Of a stretch of 64,000 bases of DNA, positions 8,509 to 18,001 are shown piece by piece. The DNA comes from Pyxidicoccus parkwaysis (GTDB taxonomy: Bacteria > Myxococcota > Myxococcia > Myxococcales > Myxococcaceae). Numbering within the stretch: position 1 is the stretch's first letter; the number at the start of each line of letters is the position of its first letter. The notes beneath the pieces were generated by a model. It saw only the letters and a program-made list of their open reading frames with translations, searched no databases and had not been told where the DNA came from. Both the position numbers and the translations under genes were made by a program. The stretch is taken from assembly GCF_017301735.1 (NCBI RefSeq), contig NZ_CP071090.1, positions 4,826,001-4,890,000 of the forward strand, written 5' to 3'.

Positions 8509-10137
8509 TCAGTGACAGCCCTGCACGTCCTGGGTAACGGTGCCGTTCTTCTGGGAGATGGTGCGGTCGTAGCAGGCGCCGTTCTCCGTCAGACGGTAGT
8601 GCTGGGTGGACTGGGCCACCGCGTTCCGCTGCGCGCGCGGCACGCCCAGGGTGTAGGCGGCCTGGCCGGTGAAGACGTCGCTGAGCGTCCGCAACTTCTG
8701 CGCGCCCGGTCCCACGATGGTGCGCGCGTCCTCCGAGTCATTCATGGTGAGGACCGTGGTGAGGCGGTTCTCCGGCGTCACGTCGATGTGCCCGTCGAGC
8801 ACGAAGCGCTTCTCGCTGCGGCTCACCGTCGGGAAACCCGTGCCCGCGGAGACGACGATGCTGGAGTCCGTCCACGTCGCGGTGAGCTCATCCGGGTTCT
8901 CCTCGTCGCTCACCCAGCGGTGCATGCTCGAGTTGGACACCGTCTGCTCCACCGTCGTCACCACCCGGCCCTTCGAAGTCAGCGCCCAGCCGGAGACGCG
9001 CAGGTGGTGGCCACCCTGCGTGTCCACCTGGTGCCAGCCGTCCACCAGCGCGTAGTTCGAGTCATTCGTCACCGGACCGACCTCGTGCGAAAGCAGTCCG
9101 CCGAGGACGCGCGCGCTGCTCGCGGCGCGCCAGACGAACACGTTCGTCGGCAAGTCCCAGCCGGGGCGGCCCTCGGGCACGCCGAGCACCGAGACCTTGA
9201 TTTGATGCGGCTGGCCGTCATTCACCAGCCCGACGAACGGCGTGAGGTCATAGCGGATGGGGCGGATGTTGAACGCGCGCGGCGCCGGCAGCACGTACCA
9301 GAGGAACGGGTTGGACCAGCCGCCCGTGTAGACGTGCGGGAAGGGCATGGCGACGCCGGCCACGCGGCCATCCACTTCAATCTGCACCTCGCGGTACGGG
9401 CCGTCATCCGCGGGGCACGAGTACGGCACCACGGTGGGCGCGGTGATGTACCAGAACTCCTCGCAGCCGCCGCCCGAGCCCGTCGCGTACACCTCGGCGA
9501 CGAGGCGCTCGGTGTTCTTCGGCAGCGTCACGTCGCCCACGAGCGCACTGCCCTCGCGGCGCGGATTGGCCAGGGGGAGCACGTCGCTGGCCGTCTCGGC
9601 GGGCTTGTTGCGTCCGTCGGCCGGGTAGAAGGTCAGGTAGACCTGCACGTTGAGCACGCCCGTGTAGGTCTCGTTGACCACGTTGCCAATCAGCATCCAC
9701 ACGGGCTGCGGCTTGGACAGGAGCGGGGCGTACTCGGTGACGTCCTTCTCCACCGTCCAGGAGATGCCATCACGCGAGGGCTCCGGCGTGGACGTCTTGA
9801 AGATGGCGACGCCACCTACCTCCAGGTGGCCGAGCCGGTCGTACTGCACGCCCTGCACCGCGCCGTCCATGCGCAGCACCACCTTGCTCCACGGCCCGGG
9901 GCAGTTGGCGGGCGGAGTGAAGGTGCTGGTGTAGGGCGTGAAGTCGTCGAACGGCTCGTCGACAATCTTCACGGTGCACGGCGACGTCGTGGGCTTCGCC
10001 ACCGGGGGAGCAGCGGTGCGCGGGTCGTCCCAGTCAGTGCCATACTCGGGAGGAGGCTCAGCGGCATACGCGGGAGCCATCGCGCCGAACGCGAGGCCCG
10101 CCGCGACGAACACAGCGGAGAGACGTGTCACAAGCAA
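8509..10137 (-). CDS. Secreted PNGase A-type peptide:N-glycanase
   Basis: A 542-residue protein with a clear signal peptide ending at AYA-AEPPPEYG. It resembles peptide-N4-(N-acetyl-beta-glucosaminyl)asparagine amidase A: a beta-sandwich N-terminal region of the PNGaseA_N type with the characteristic stretches CPGPWSKVVLRMDGAVQGVQ and VEKDVTEYAPLL. Family members remove N-glycans from glycoproteins, hydrolysing the glycan-Asn bond. In a predatory bacterium it could process host or prey glycoproteins (inference). I recognise the family from these stretches and overall layout; catalytic residues cannot be assigned by eye. It faces the propeller gene and is transcribed alone. Confidence 0.75.
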   Translation of the reverse strand: MLVTRLSAVFVAAGLAFGAMAPAYAAEPPPEYGTDWDDPRTAAPPVAKPTTSPCTVKIVDEPFDDFTPYTSTFTPPANCPGPWSKVVLRMDGAVQGVQYDRLGHLEVGGVAIFKTSTPEPSRDGISWTVEKDVTEYAPLLSKPQPVWMLIGNVVNETYTGVLNVQVYLTFYPADGRNKPAETASDVLPLANPRREGSALVGDVTLPKNTERLVAEVYATGSGGGCEEFWYITAPTVVPYSCPADDGPYREVQIEVDGRVAGVAMPFPHVYTGGWSNPFLWYVLPAPRAFNIRPIRYDLTPFVGLVNDGQPHQIKVSVLGVPEGRPGWDLPTNVFVWRAASSARVLGGLLSHEVGPVTNDSNYALVDGWHQVDTQGGHHLRVSGWALTSKGRVVTTVEQTVSNSSMHRWVSDEENPDELTATWTDSSIVVSAGTGFPTVSRSEKRFVLDGHIDVTPENRLTTVLTMNDSEDARTIVGPGAQKLRTLSDVFTGQAAYTLGVPRAQRNAVAQSTQHYRLTENGACYDRTISQKNGTVTQDVQGCH

Positions 10138-10209
10138 CTCCAGGACTGCGGGGGACGCGCAGCCTAGCAGCCTGTTGAAACAGGAAGTCAGCGCACCCGG
10201 AGCGCCGGG

Positions 10210-10332
10210 CTACTCGATGGCACCGAAGGGCTCGTCGAACCGCAGCAGCGCTCCTGTTGCCGCATCCCTGTACACCCAGGTGTCTCCGACGCGCGCAGTC
10301 GTGGACACGCGACAGGGGAGTCGGCGGCTCAC
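10210..10332 (-). CDS. Possible 40-residue small protein
   Basis: A short GTG-started frame ending in WVYRDAATGALLRFDEPFGAIE. The sequence reads like a real protein C-terminus, with high GC at third positions. It sits in the gap between the amidase gene and the divergent phosphatase. The same frame stays open further upstream toward 10380, so the start is uncertain. No family recognised. Confidence 0.35.
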   Translation of the reverse strand: MSRRLPCRVSTTARVGDTWVYRDAATGALLRFDEPFGAIE

Positions 10333-10397
10333 CCTCCAGGCAGGCTCCGTGCAGTTCTCCTCCCCGGCTCGCGCGGGGCCAGTGTTAGAAGAGGCGC

Positions 10398-11633
10398 ATG
10401 TCGCCGCCCTTCCCCTCCGTCGCCTACCTCACCGACGTGGAGGGTCTCTGGAAGAAGCTCACCAGCTTCTGTCAGGACAACCCGCTCGTGTCCCTCGATG
10501 GCGACCGCCTCGTGGTGCGTCCGGGTGCGACGTTCGTTTTCGGCGGAGACGCCATCGACCGGGGTCCCGACGGGCGGCGCGTGGTGCGCACGCTCCTGGA
10601 CGCCCGGCGCCGGCAGCCCTCCCAGGTGGTGCTCCTCGCGGGCAACCGCGACATCAACAAGCTCCGCCTCGTGCGCGAATTGCGCGGCCACCCGCTCGCA
10701 CGCACGCCGGAGGATATTCGGAGCGCTCCCCGCCCCGTACTCCTCCGGTGGATTTTCGAGAACACCATGGGCGCCCGCGGCGCCTTCGAGTTCCGCAAGG
10801 CCGAGCTGACCCGCTCCAACGCCTCCGTCACCGACGAAGACGTCGTCGACAGCTACCTCGAGGACCTCGGCCCCGGCGGCGCGCTGCGCGAGTACCTCAC
10901 CGCGTGCCAGCTCACGCACCGCATCGGCAACACGCTCTTCCTCCACGGCGGCCTGCACGAAGACAGCCTCGGCACGGTTCCCTTCCACGAGCACATCGAC
11001 GACGTGGACGCCTGGGGCGAAGCCCTCAACGCGTGGTACCGCGAGCAGCTCGCCGCCTTCGGGGAAGGCCGCTTCGACTCGGACGGCAAACCCGCGTGGG
11101 AGTCCGTCATCGCCTATCAGGCGCCCACGCCGGGCAAGCGCATCAACACCGGCAGCGTCGTCTACGGGCGCATGGCCACCGAGCTCAATCACCCCACCCT
11201 GCCCTCGCCCGCGCTCATCGACAGGCTCACCCGCGCCGGCATCCACCGGCTCGTGGTGGGGCACACGCCCAGCGGCGACTGTCCCTCGCTGCTCCGCGAC
11301 GACTCCTTCGAGCTCGTCCTCGCGGACAACTCCTATGGCCGCGTGGAGGGCGCCTCGCGCGTCCTCCTCGGTGACGACCGCGTGCAGATTGAGGGCGAGG
11401 TGAAGCTCGACGACGGACGCATGGAGCGCCTCCGCTTCGAGCACGCCCTCGGTGACACGTCGAGCCCCATCGGCCGGCAGCTCCTCGACACCGGGCAGCT
11501 CGTGAAGGGGCCGCTCCAGAGCGGCGAGTGGCTGCTGTTCCGCGCGCTGCCGGAGTTCAAGGTCGAGCAGCTCGCGGTGGACCCGAGCACCCTCACGGGC
11601 CGGGCCCTGGGCCCCGCGCGCACCGGAGGCTGA
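10398..11633 (+). CDS. Calcineurin-like metallophosphoesterase
   Basis: A 411-residue protein carrying the metallophosphoesterase motifs in order: YLTDVEG near the start, GGDAIDRGPDGR (second metal-binding motif), LLAGNRDINK (GNxD/H motif), and a late VVGHTPSGD with the GH dipeptide. The first motif is TDVEG rather than the usual DxH, which is atypical and may alter metal binding. No signal peptide, so it is cytoplasmic. The substrate (phosphoprotein, nucleotide or diadenosine polyphosphate) cannot be told from sequence. Confidence 0.82.
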   Translation: MSPPFPSVAYLTDVEGLWKKLTSFCQDNPLVSLDGDRLVVRPGATFVFGGDAIDRGPDGRRVVRTLLDARRRQPSQVVLLAGNRDINKLRLVRELRGHPLARTPEDIRSAPRPVLLRWIFENTMGARGAFEFRKAELTRSNASVTDEDVVDSYLEDLGPGGALREYLTACQLTHRIGNTLFLHGGLHEDSLGTVPFHEHIDDVDAWGEALNAWYREQLAAFGEGRFDSDGKPAWESVIAYQAPTPGKRINTGSVVYGRMATELNHPTLPSPALIDRLTRAGIHRLVVGHTPSGDCPSLLRDDSFELVLADNSYGRVEGASRVLLGDDRVQIEGEVKLDDGRMERLRFEHALGDTSSPIGRQLLDTGQLVKGPLQSGEWLLFRALPEFKVEQLAVDPSTLTGRALGPARTGG

Positions 11634-11636
11634 GCA

Positions 11637-11650
11637 GCCGCACGTGCGGC
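11637..11650. promoter_or_regulatory. 14-bp perfect palindrome
   Basis: GCCGCACGTGCGGC is self-complementary with no loop and starts 4 bases after the phosphatase stop codon, in the 283-base gap before the HdeD gene. A protein-binding site is possible; G/C-rich chance occurrence is also possible. Nothing else coding was recognised in this gap. Confidence 0.3.
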
Positions 11651-11916
11651 GCGAGTGCGCGCTCCCCCCGCCCCGTGGGGCTGCATCCGGAGGGAGGGGC
11701 CACCGAGCCAACGGTGAGCGGTCCACTCGGGCCGTCAACCGGCACCGAAGCGCGAGGCCGCGCCGAGCCGTGGGCGTCCCACCTGCCGGGAACGCCGAGC
11801 GCCCGCTGCCGGTCAGCTTTCGCGGTCCTACTGTCGGGATGTGCCTCGGGTACGGGGCAGGCATGGACATCCGCGCGCGGACCTCACCTCCGCGCGCCGC
11901 TCGCAGGGAGGCCGGC

Positions 11917-12492
11917 ATGGACCTCATGGACGCGACGGGAAGCCTCACCGAGCTGCGGAACCACCGTGGCTGGTTCCTCATTCTGGGCGTGGCACTCATG
12001 CTGCTCGGCGGCTTCGCGCTGCGGGCCGCGGTGGCGGCCAGCCTCGTGTCCGTCGTGACACTGGGCGTGGCGCTCATCGTCGGAGGCGTCGCCGAGGTCA
12101 TCCACGCCTTCGGCGGACGACACTCGCGCGGCTTCACCCTTCATCTGCTCGCCGGCGTGCTGTCGATAGTCGTGGGCGCGCTCGTCGTCCGCGCCCCGGT
12201 GCAGAGCGCGGTGTCCATCACCCTGCTCATCATCGGCTGGCTGGCCGCCTCGGGAATCTTCCGAATCTTCACCTCGCTGTTCACGCGCCAGGAGGGCTGG
12301 GGCTGGGAGCTGGCCAATGGCGTCATCTCGCTGGCGCTGGGCCTCATCGTCTGGAGCCGGTTCCCCGCCTCGGCCATGTGGCTCATCGGCACCTTCGTGG
12401 GCATCGAAATCCTCTTCCGGGGGATCTCATGGATCGTCTTCTCCCTCGGGCTGCGGGGCCAGCCTCCGCGCCCGGCGACACCTGGCGTGTGA
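11917..12492 (+). CDS. HdeD-family membrane protein
   Basis: A 191-residue protein made of six evenly spaced hydrophobic helices with the DUF308/HdeD pattern (RGWFLILGVALMLLGGFAL, then repeated G-rich helices). HdeD proteins are associated with acid resistance in enterobacteria; the molecular role is unknown. The ATG at 11917 follows AGGGAGGC at good spacing; in-frame starts upstream would add a non-conserved Arg-rich leader. Its stop overlaps the GTG start of the next gene by 4 bases, so the two are translationally coupled. Confidence 0.85.
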   Translation: MDLMDATGSLTELRNHRGWFLILGVALMLLGGFALRAAVAASLVSVVTLGVALIVGGVAEVIHAFGGRHSRGFTLHLLAGVLSIVVGALVVRAPVQSAVSITLLIIGWLAASGIFRIFTSLFTRQEGWGWELANGVISLALGLIVWSRFPASAMWLIGTFVGIEILFRGISWIVFSLGLRGQPPRPATPGV

Positions 12493-14129
12493 GCCGTGCC
12501 GCGCCCCGGTGGCTGCACCTCACGCTGCCGGGAGCGTCGGTGGCGCTCCTCTTCGCGTGCCTGGCCTTCACCCCGTCCCTGCTGCCCCGGAGCGGGCCCT
12601 TCCAGGGCCTCGTCAGCGGCATCAGCGCGACCATGGGCTACGGGCTGGGCGTGCTGGGCGCATGGCTGTGGCGCGAGCTCGCCCACCGACCCGCGAGGAC
12701 GCCGCGTCCACTGGCGTGGCGGGCCTTCTTCGTCATCGGCGTCATCGCGCTGGTGGCCGCGCTGCTCCTGGGCTGGCACTGGCAGCGGCGCATCCGCGAG
12801 CTCATGGAGATGCCCGCTTCGGGCCAGGCGGGCTACCTGCTCGCGCCCGTCGTCGCCGCGGCCGTCTTCCTGCTCCTCCTCACCGTGGGTCGGGGACTGC
12901 GGGCCGTGTACCGCCGGCTGGACGCCTGGCTCTCCCGGCACGTGGGGCCTCGCGCTGCCCGGACGATGAGCGCGGCGGCGGTGGTGGTGCTCACCGCGCT
13001 GGTGGCGAGCGGCGTGCTGTGGGACGGCCTCATGGGGCTGGCGGACCGCAGCCTCGCCCTGCGCGACACGACGACGGCGGAGGGCATCGTCCCGCCCCGC
13101 ACCGCGCTGCGCTCCGGCGGCCCCGGCTCGCTCGTGGACTGGGACACGCTGGGGCGCGAGGGGCGCAACTTCGTGGGGACGGGCCCCTCGGTGGCGGAGC
13201 TCTCCGCGTTCCACGGCGCGCCCGCGATGGAGCCCATCCGCGTGTATGCGGGTTACGACTCCGCGCCAGACGCGGAGGCCCGCGCCGAGCTGGCGGTGAA
13301 GGACCTGGAGCGGGCGGGCGGCTTCCAGCGCAAGCACCTGCTGGTGGTGACGACCACCGGCAGCGGCTGGGTGGTGCCCGCGGCCGTGGATGCTTTCGAG
13401 TACGTAACAGGTGGCGACTCCGCCATCGTCGCCACGCAGTACTCGCACCTGTGGTCCTGGCTGTCCGTCCTCGTGGACCAGGCACGCGCAAGGGAGGCGG
13501 GCCGCGCCCTCTTCGATACCGTCTACGAGCGCTGGTCGCGACTGCCAGAAGGCCAGCGTCCGAAGCTGCTCGTCTTCGGTGAGAGCCTCGGCTCCTACGG
13601 AGGCGAGACGGCCTTCAGCGGCGAGCGGGACCTCGCCAACCGCACCGACGGCGTGCTGTTCGTGGGCCCGCCCAACTTCAACACGCTGTATCGCGAGTTC
13701 ACGGACCACCGCGAAGCGGGCAGCCCCGAGGTGGAGCCGGTATTCCGGCGCGGCCGCATCGTCCGCTTCAGCCGCCGGCCGGGTGTGGACATCCCTCCCG
13801 CATCCGAGCCGTGGGGCGCCTCGCGGACCCTCTACCTGCTGCACCCCTCGGACCCCATCACCTGGTGGAGCCCCCAGCTCCTGCTGCGGCGGCCGGACTG
13901 GCTGCGCGAGCCACGTGGCGATGACGTCCTGGACGCCATGGTGTGGCTGCCCTTCGTGACGTTCTGGCAGGTGACGGCCGACCTGCCACTGGGCATGGCG
14001 GTACCGTCCGGCTACGGCCACATGTACACGGGCGAGCACGTGGACGGTTGGGTCGCACTGCTGCGCCCCGAGGGCTGGAGCCCCGAGCAATCCGCGCGGC
14101 TGCGAGCGCACCTGGAGCAGGCGCCCTGA
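12489..14129 (+). CDS. Integral-membrane alpha/beta hydrolase (PF10081-type)
   Basis: A 546-residue protein starting with GTG overlapping the HdeD stop (GTGA). The N-terminal third has about four transmembrane helices with a LPRSGPFQGLVSGI motif typical of the family. The C-terminal domain is an alpha/beta hydrolase with nucleophile elbow GESLGSYG. An acidic residue follows (about HPSDPITWW), and a candidate catalytic His is in the last 30 residues (GYGHMYTGEHVDGW). Reaction unknown for this family. Pairing with HdeD suggests a membrane-stress role (inference). Confidence 0.85.
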   Translation: MSRAAPRWLHLTLPGASVALLFACLAFTPSLLPRSGPFQGLVSGISATMGYGLGVLGAWLWRELAHRPARTPRPLAWRAFFVIGVIALVAALLLGWHWQRRIRELMEMPASGQAGYLLAPVVAAAVFLLLLTVGRGLRAVYRRLDAWLSRHVGPRAARTMSAAAVVVLTALVASGVLWDGLMGLADRSLALRDTTTAEGIVPPRTALRSGGPGSLVDWDTLGREGRNFVGTGPSVAELSAFHGAPAMEPIRVYAGYDSAPDAEARAELAVKDLERAGGFQRKHLLVVTTTGSGWVVPAAVDAFEYVTGGDSAIVATQYSHLWSWLSVLVDQARAREAGRALFDTVYERWSRLPEGQRPKLLVFGESLGSYGGETAFSGERDLANRTDGVLFVGPPNFNTLYREFTDHREAGSPEVEPVFRRGRIVRFSRRPGVDIPPASEPWGASRTLYLLHPSDPITWWSPQLLLRRPDWLREPRGDDVLDAMVWLPFVTFWQVTADLPLGMAVPSGYGHMYTGEHVDGWVALLRPEGWSPEQSARLRAHLEQAP

Positions 14130-14229
14130 CACGCGCCGGGTGTGCACAAGCAACTGGATTGCGCCTCACCCGCTTCATGAAAACCCTGTTGGGAAACGGA
14201 TGCGGCTTCCAGAGCCGCGAGGAGTCGCC

Positions 14230-14274
14230 ATGGCAGACGTTCAGCGCGCTCCCTCTGCCCGGAGGTACGTATGA
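14230..14274 (+). CDS. Possible 14-residue leader peptide ORF
   Basis: A GAGGAG ribosome site precedes an ATG. The 14-codon frame ends in a TGA that overlaps the start of the DUF481 gene (ATGA). This layout is typical of translational coupling or a leader peptide. The peptide (MADVQRAPSARRYV) shows no attenuation-type codon run. Confidence 0.3.
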   Translation: MADVQRAPSARRYV

Positions 14275-15101
14275 ACTCCCTCCTCCTCACCCTCGCGGTC
14301 CTCGCCCAGACATCCACTCCCGCCAGCGACGCGGATGCCGCTCCCCAGGCTCCCGTGGACGTGAAGGAGGCAGCAGCGGAGGAGGACGAGGAGCTTGCTC
14401 CCTGGAGCGGCTCGTTCGGGCTCGGCTTCTCCCTCTTCACCGGCAACACCGACGAGTTCATGCTGACGGGTAACGCGCTCGCGGACCACGAGTCACCCGA
14501 GTGGGCCGCCACCCTGGAGGCGGACGGCGCCTACGGCGAGGCCGCGGCCTCCGAGGAGGAAGACGGCGGGCGCGAGGTGAATGCCAAGGAGCTCGGCGGG
14601 TGGGCGCGCGGTGAGTACCGCGCCACGCCCATGTGGAGCGCCTACGGCAAGCTGGGCGCGGAGGCGGACCACCCGGCCAACCTCGAGCTGCGCACCGAGG
14701 TGGAGGCGGGCGTAGGCATCACCCTGCTGGAGCAGCGGGTGAAGTCCAACGAGTTGTTCCTGCGCGGCTACCTGGGCGCCCACTTCGCCAAGGACCGCCG
14801 CTTCGAGTACGGCCCCGAGTACAGGAACCTGCCGGACGTGGACCACTGGTCTCCCGCGGTGGGCGTGGCGTTCCGCTACGACATCAACGAGCGCGTCAAG
14901 CTGCGGGAGGACGCCTCGCTCCACCCGAAGTTCTTCGGCGACGAGCGCGTGCTGCTGGACTCCACCACGAAGCTCTCGGTGAACCTCACGGGCCGCTTCG
15001 CAATCACCACGTTCTTCTCGGTGAAGCACGACAGCGCTCCCGCGGAGGGCGCCGTCCGCACGGATACCGCGCTCACGCTGGGAGGCGAATTCACCCTCTG
15101 A
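14271..15101 (+). CDS. DUF481 outer-membrane-like protein
   Basis: A 276-residue exported protein: short signal peptide, an acidic Ala/Glu linker (about 17-45), then a beta-barrel-like region. This opens with SGSFGLGFSLFTGNTDEF, the typical DUF481 start (SG..GxxxxxGNTD), and ends in a terminal Phe/Leu strand (TALTLGGEFTL). Such proteins are predicted outer-membrane barrels often linked to salt or acid stress. A small upstream ORF overlaps its start codon. Confidence 0.85.
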   Translation: MNSLLLTLAVLAQTSTPASDADAAPQAPVDVKEAAAEEDEELAPWSGSFGLGFSLFTGNTDEFMLTGNALADHESPEWAATLEADGAYGEAAASEEEDGGREVNAKELGGWARGEYRATPMWSAYGKLGAEADHPANLELRTEVEAGVGITLLEQRVKSNELFLRGYLGAHFAKDRRFEYGPEYRNLPDVDHWSPAVGVAFRYDINERVKLREDASLHPKFFGDERVLLDSTTKLSVNLTGRFAITTFFSVKHDSAPAEGAVRTDTALTLGGEFTL

Positions 15102-15171
15102 GCGCACGGAAGCCCGCGGGCGGAGGAAGGACGCGCCACGCCCGCATGTCCCTGTTGGAAAGGATGGCCTC

Positions 15172-16758
15172 ATGAAAGCGGCACATTTCGGCGACGTCGA
15201 CGTGGACAAGCAGACGAATCACAAGCGCGCGGGGCCGCCGAAGAAGAAGGCCATGGAGCGGCTGCTCGACGGCGTCGAGCGGGTGGGCAACAAGGTCCCC
15301 CACCCCGCCGTCATCTTCGTCGCGCTCATCGCCATCGTCATCGTGCTCTCGCACGTCTTCTACCTGCTGGGCGCGAGCGTCACCTACGAGAGCATCAACC
15401 CCGAGACGCACGCGCTGGAGCAGACCACCACCGCCGCGCGCAGCCTGCTGACGGCGGACGGGTTCCGTTTCATGTTCGAGGGCGTCGTCCAGAACTTCAT
15501 GAACTTCAAGGCGGTGGGCGTCATCATCGTCGCCATGCTGGGCGTCGGCGTCGCCGACTCGGCGGGGCTGGTGGGCGCGCTCATCCGCAAGCTGGTGAAG
15601 GTGGCCCCGGCGAAGCTGCTGACGTACATCCTGGTCTTCGTCGGCATCCTGTCCAGCGTTGCCGCGGACGCCGGCTATCTGGTGTTGATTCCGCTGGCCG
15701 CGGCGGCCTTCCTCACCGTGGGCCGGCACCCGCTGGCCGGCCTGGCCGCGTCCTTCGCCGGCGTGGCCGCCGTCTTCACCGTCAACATCCTCGTCAAGCC
15801 GCTGGACGGCATCCTCACGGGCATCACCAACGACGCCATACACATCCTCAACCCCGAGCGCTCCATCGACTTGACGGCGAACTTCTGGTTCTCCGCCGCG
15901 TCGGTGGTCATGCTGACGGTGGTTGTCTCGCTCATCACGGACCGGGTGATTGCGCCCCGGCTGGGCGAGTACAAGGGCGAGAAGCCCGAGGGCGCGCAGG
16001 CCGTGCTGTCCGCGGAGGAGTCGCGCGGGCTGAAATTCGCGTTCTGGGCGCTCATTGGCGTAGTCGCACTGCTGGCGCTCCTCTCGATTCCCCGGGGAGC
16101 GCCCCTGCGCAACGCGGAGACGGGCGCGCTCATCGGGGACTCGCCACTGATGAATGGTCTCATCGTGGCCGTCACCCTGCTCTTCCTGGCGACGGGCGTG
16201 GCCTATGGCATCGGCGCGAAGACCCTCAAGAGCAGCGTGGACGTCATCAAGGCCATGGAGAAGGCGGTCGCCGGCCTGGGCTCTCTCATCTTCCTGCTGT
16301 TCATCATCAGCCAGTTCATCGCCTTCTTCACGTACACCAACATGGCGACGCTCGCGGCCGTGAAGGTGGGTGACGTGCTGGAGGAAGCGGGGCTCGGCGC
16401 GATTCCGCTGCTCGTCGGGTTCGTCATCGTGGTGGCCCTGCTCGACCTCATCATGACGGGTGCGATTCCGAAGTGGGCCATCTTCGCGCCCGTCTTCGTG
16501 CCGCTGCTGATGCGGCTCCACGTGGACCCCGCCGCGGTGCTGGCCGCCTACCGCGTGGGTGACGGCCCCTTCAACGCCATCTCCCCCCTGAACGCATACT
16601 TCGCGCTCATCGTGACCTTCGCTCAGAAGTACCAGAAGGAGGCCGGCGTCGGGACGGTGGTGGCGCTCATGCTGCCCTACGTCGCGGTGGTGTTCGTCGT
16701 ATGGATTCTCCTGCTGGTGGCCTGGCAGGTGCTCGGACTGCCCTGGGGAATCGGATGA
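15172..16758 (+). CDS. AbgT-family transporter
   Basis: A 528-residue inner-membrane protein with about 11-13 transmembrane helices. It opens with a cytoplasmic leader and the family's PHPAVIFVALIAIVIVLS first helix, and ends with SPLNAYFALIVTFAQKYQ and VGTVVALMLPY, the typical AbgT end. AbgT members import p-aminobenzoyl-glutamate or export sulfonamides. Here the stop overlaps the ATG of an asparaginase by ATGA, suggesting the cargo may be an amide-bearing amino acid or a related acyl-amino acid (inference). Confidence 0.9.
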   Translation: MKAAHFGDVDVDKQTNHKRAGPPKKKAMERLLDGVERVGNKVPHPAVIFVALIAIVIVLSHVFYLLGASVTYESINPETHALEQTTTAARSLLTADGFRFMFEGVVQNFMNFKAVGVIIVAMLGVGVADSAGLVGALIRKLVKVAPAKLLTYILVFVGILSSVAADAGYLVLIPLAAAAFLTVGRHPLAGLAASFAGVAAVFTVNILVKPLDGILTGITNDAIHILNPERSIDLTANFWFSAASVVMLTVVVSLITDRVIAPRLGEYKGEKPEGAQAVLSAEESRGLKFAFWALIGVVALLALLSIPRGAPLRNAETGALIGDSPLMNGLIVAVTLLFLATGVAYGIGAKTLKSSVDVIKAMEKAVAGLGSLIFLLFIISQFIAFFTYTNMATLAAVKVGDVLEEAGLGAIPLLVGFVIVVALLDLIMTGAIPKWAIFAPVFVPLLMRLHVDPAAVLAAYRVGDGPFNAISPLNAYFALIVTFAQKYQKEAGVGTVVALMLPYVAVVFVVWILLLVAWQVLGLPWGIG

Positions 16759-17780
16759 GCGCGGGCGGCGGGCGCGCGCCTCGTGAGGCCGGCAGGAGAC
16801 GCGTGCGACTGCTGGCCACGGGCGGCACCATCGCCGGGAGGGCCGCGTCCGGCGTGGAGCCGGGCTACCGCTCCGGCGAGGTGGCCGTGGAGGCGCTCAT
16901 CGACGCCGTGCCTGGCCTGCGCGAACTGGCGGCGCTGGATGGAGAGCAGGTGGCGCAGGTGGGCAGCCAGGACATGGACGATGCCCTGTGGCTGAAGCTG
17001 GCGGCGCGGGTGCAGGAGGTGTTCGACTCGGACGCGGCGGACGGCGTCGTCATCACCCATGGGACAGACACGGTGGAGGAGACGGGCTGGTTCCTGCATC
17101 TGGTGGTGAAGAGCGACCGGCCGGTGGTGCTGACGGGCGCCATGCGGCCGGCCACGGCGCTGAGCGCGGACGGGCCCCTCAACCTCTACAACGCGGTGGC
17201 CGTCGCGGCGGACCCGGCGGCGCGGGGGCGTGGGGCCATCGTCGTGCTGAACGATGATTTGCACTGCGCGCGCGACGTGACGAAGTCGAGCACCACGGAT
17301 GTGCACACGTTCATCTCTCCGGGACCGGGACTGCTGGGCAGCGCCAGCTACGGCCGCGTGCGCTACTTCCGCCAGCCGCCGCATCCGCACACCACCGCGT
17401 CCGGGTTCTCCTTGGACGGGATACGACAACTTCCGCGCGTGGACATCCTCTACGCGCACGCCGGCATGACCGCGGACCTGGTACGCGCCAGCGTGTCGTT
17501 GGGGGCGCGGGGACTCGTGATGGCGGGCGTGGGGAACGGCAACATGTCCACGGCGGCCGTGCGCGCTCTCGCCGAGGCAGCGCGGGAGGGAGTGGTGGTG
17601 GTGCGCAGCACGCGCGTGGTGAGCGGAGACGTGGGCCGCAACATCGAGCTGGATGATGATGCGCTGGGACTGGTGGCAGCGGACCAGCTCAATCCACAGA
17701 AGGCGCGCGTGCTACTTCAGTTGTGCCTCGCGCGGGGAATGGAGCGTGACGCCGTGCAGGACGCCTTCCATCGGTACTGA
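16755..17780 (+). CDS. L-asparaginase (bacterial type)
   Basis: A 341-residue asparaginase. The first catalytic Thr motif is LLATGGTIAG near the N-terminus and the second is ITHGTDTVEET, containing the Thr-Asp of the second signature. The C-terminal half has the AGMTADLVRAS and GVGNGNMS regions of the second domain. It hydrolyses asparagine to aspartate and ammonia. No signal peptide is seen, so it is probably cytoplasmic, unlike the periplasmic enzyme II. Start overlaps the AbgT stop codon. Aspartase and glutaminase genes lie just downstream on the other strand. Confidence 0.93.
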   Translation: MSAGGGRAPREAGRRRVRLLATGGTIAGRAASGVEPGYRSGEVAVEALIDAVPGLRELAALDGEQVAQVGSQDMDDALWLKLAARVQEVFDSDAADGVVITHGTDTVEETGWFLHLVVKSDRPVVLTGAMRPATALSADGPLNLYNAVAVAADPAARGRGAIVVLNDDLHCARDVTKSSTTDVHTFISPGPGLLGSASYGRVRYFRQPPHPHTTASGFSLDGIRQLPRVDILYAHAGMTADLVRASVSLGARGLVMAGVGNGNMSTAAVRALAEAAREGVVVVRSTRVVSGDVGRNIELDDDALGLVAADQLNPQKARVLLQLCLARGMERDAVQDAFHRY

Positions 17781-17783
17781 GCC

Positions 17784-17848
17784 AGCCGAAGCTGACTCAT
17801 CCAGGAGCGGCCACAGCCGAGGCCAAGAGCACAGGCTTCGGCTTGGCC
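17784..17848. terminator. Inverted repeats after the asparaginase gene
   Basis: AGCCGAAGC (17784) pairs with GCTTCGGCT (17835), and a tighter hairpin GGCCAAG / CTTGGCC spans 17821-17848. It sits just after the asparaginase stop, facing the convergent minus-strand genes. The remaining bases to 18001 hold no recognised gene. Confidence 0.4.
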
Positions 17849-18001
17849 GTCCAATGAACAAGGTGGGGCGGGATGGCATGGGCCAACCGAAACCGGACCC
17901 CTCAGCGGCAACCACCGCCGAGGCCGAGAACTCGGGCCCCGGCGCGATTGCCGCTGAATGGATTGGGCCGCCCCGGGTTCGGCGCGGCCCGCGTGCGCCC
18001 T

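Noticed and set aside
12141-14153. A 670-codon minus-strand frame opposite the membrane hydrolase
   Set aside because: Low-complexity His/Arg/Gly composition; the plus strand encodes a clear alpha/beta hydrolase coupled to HdeD.
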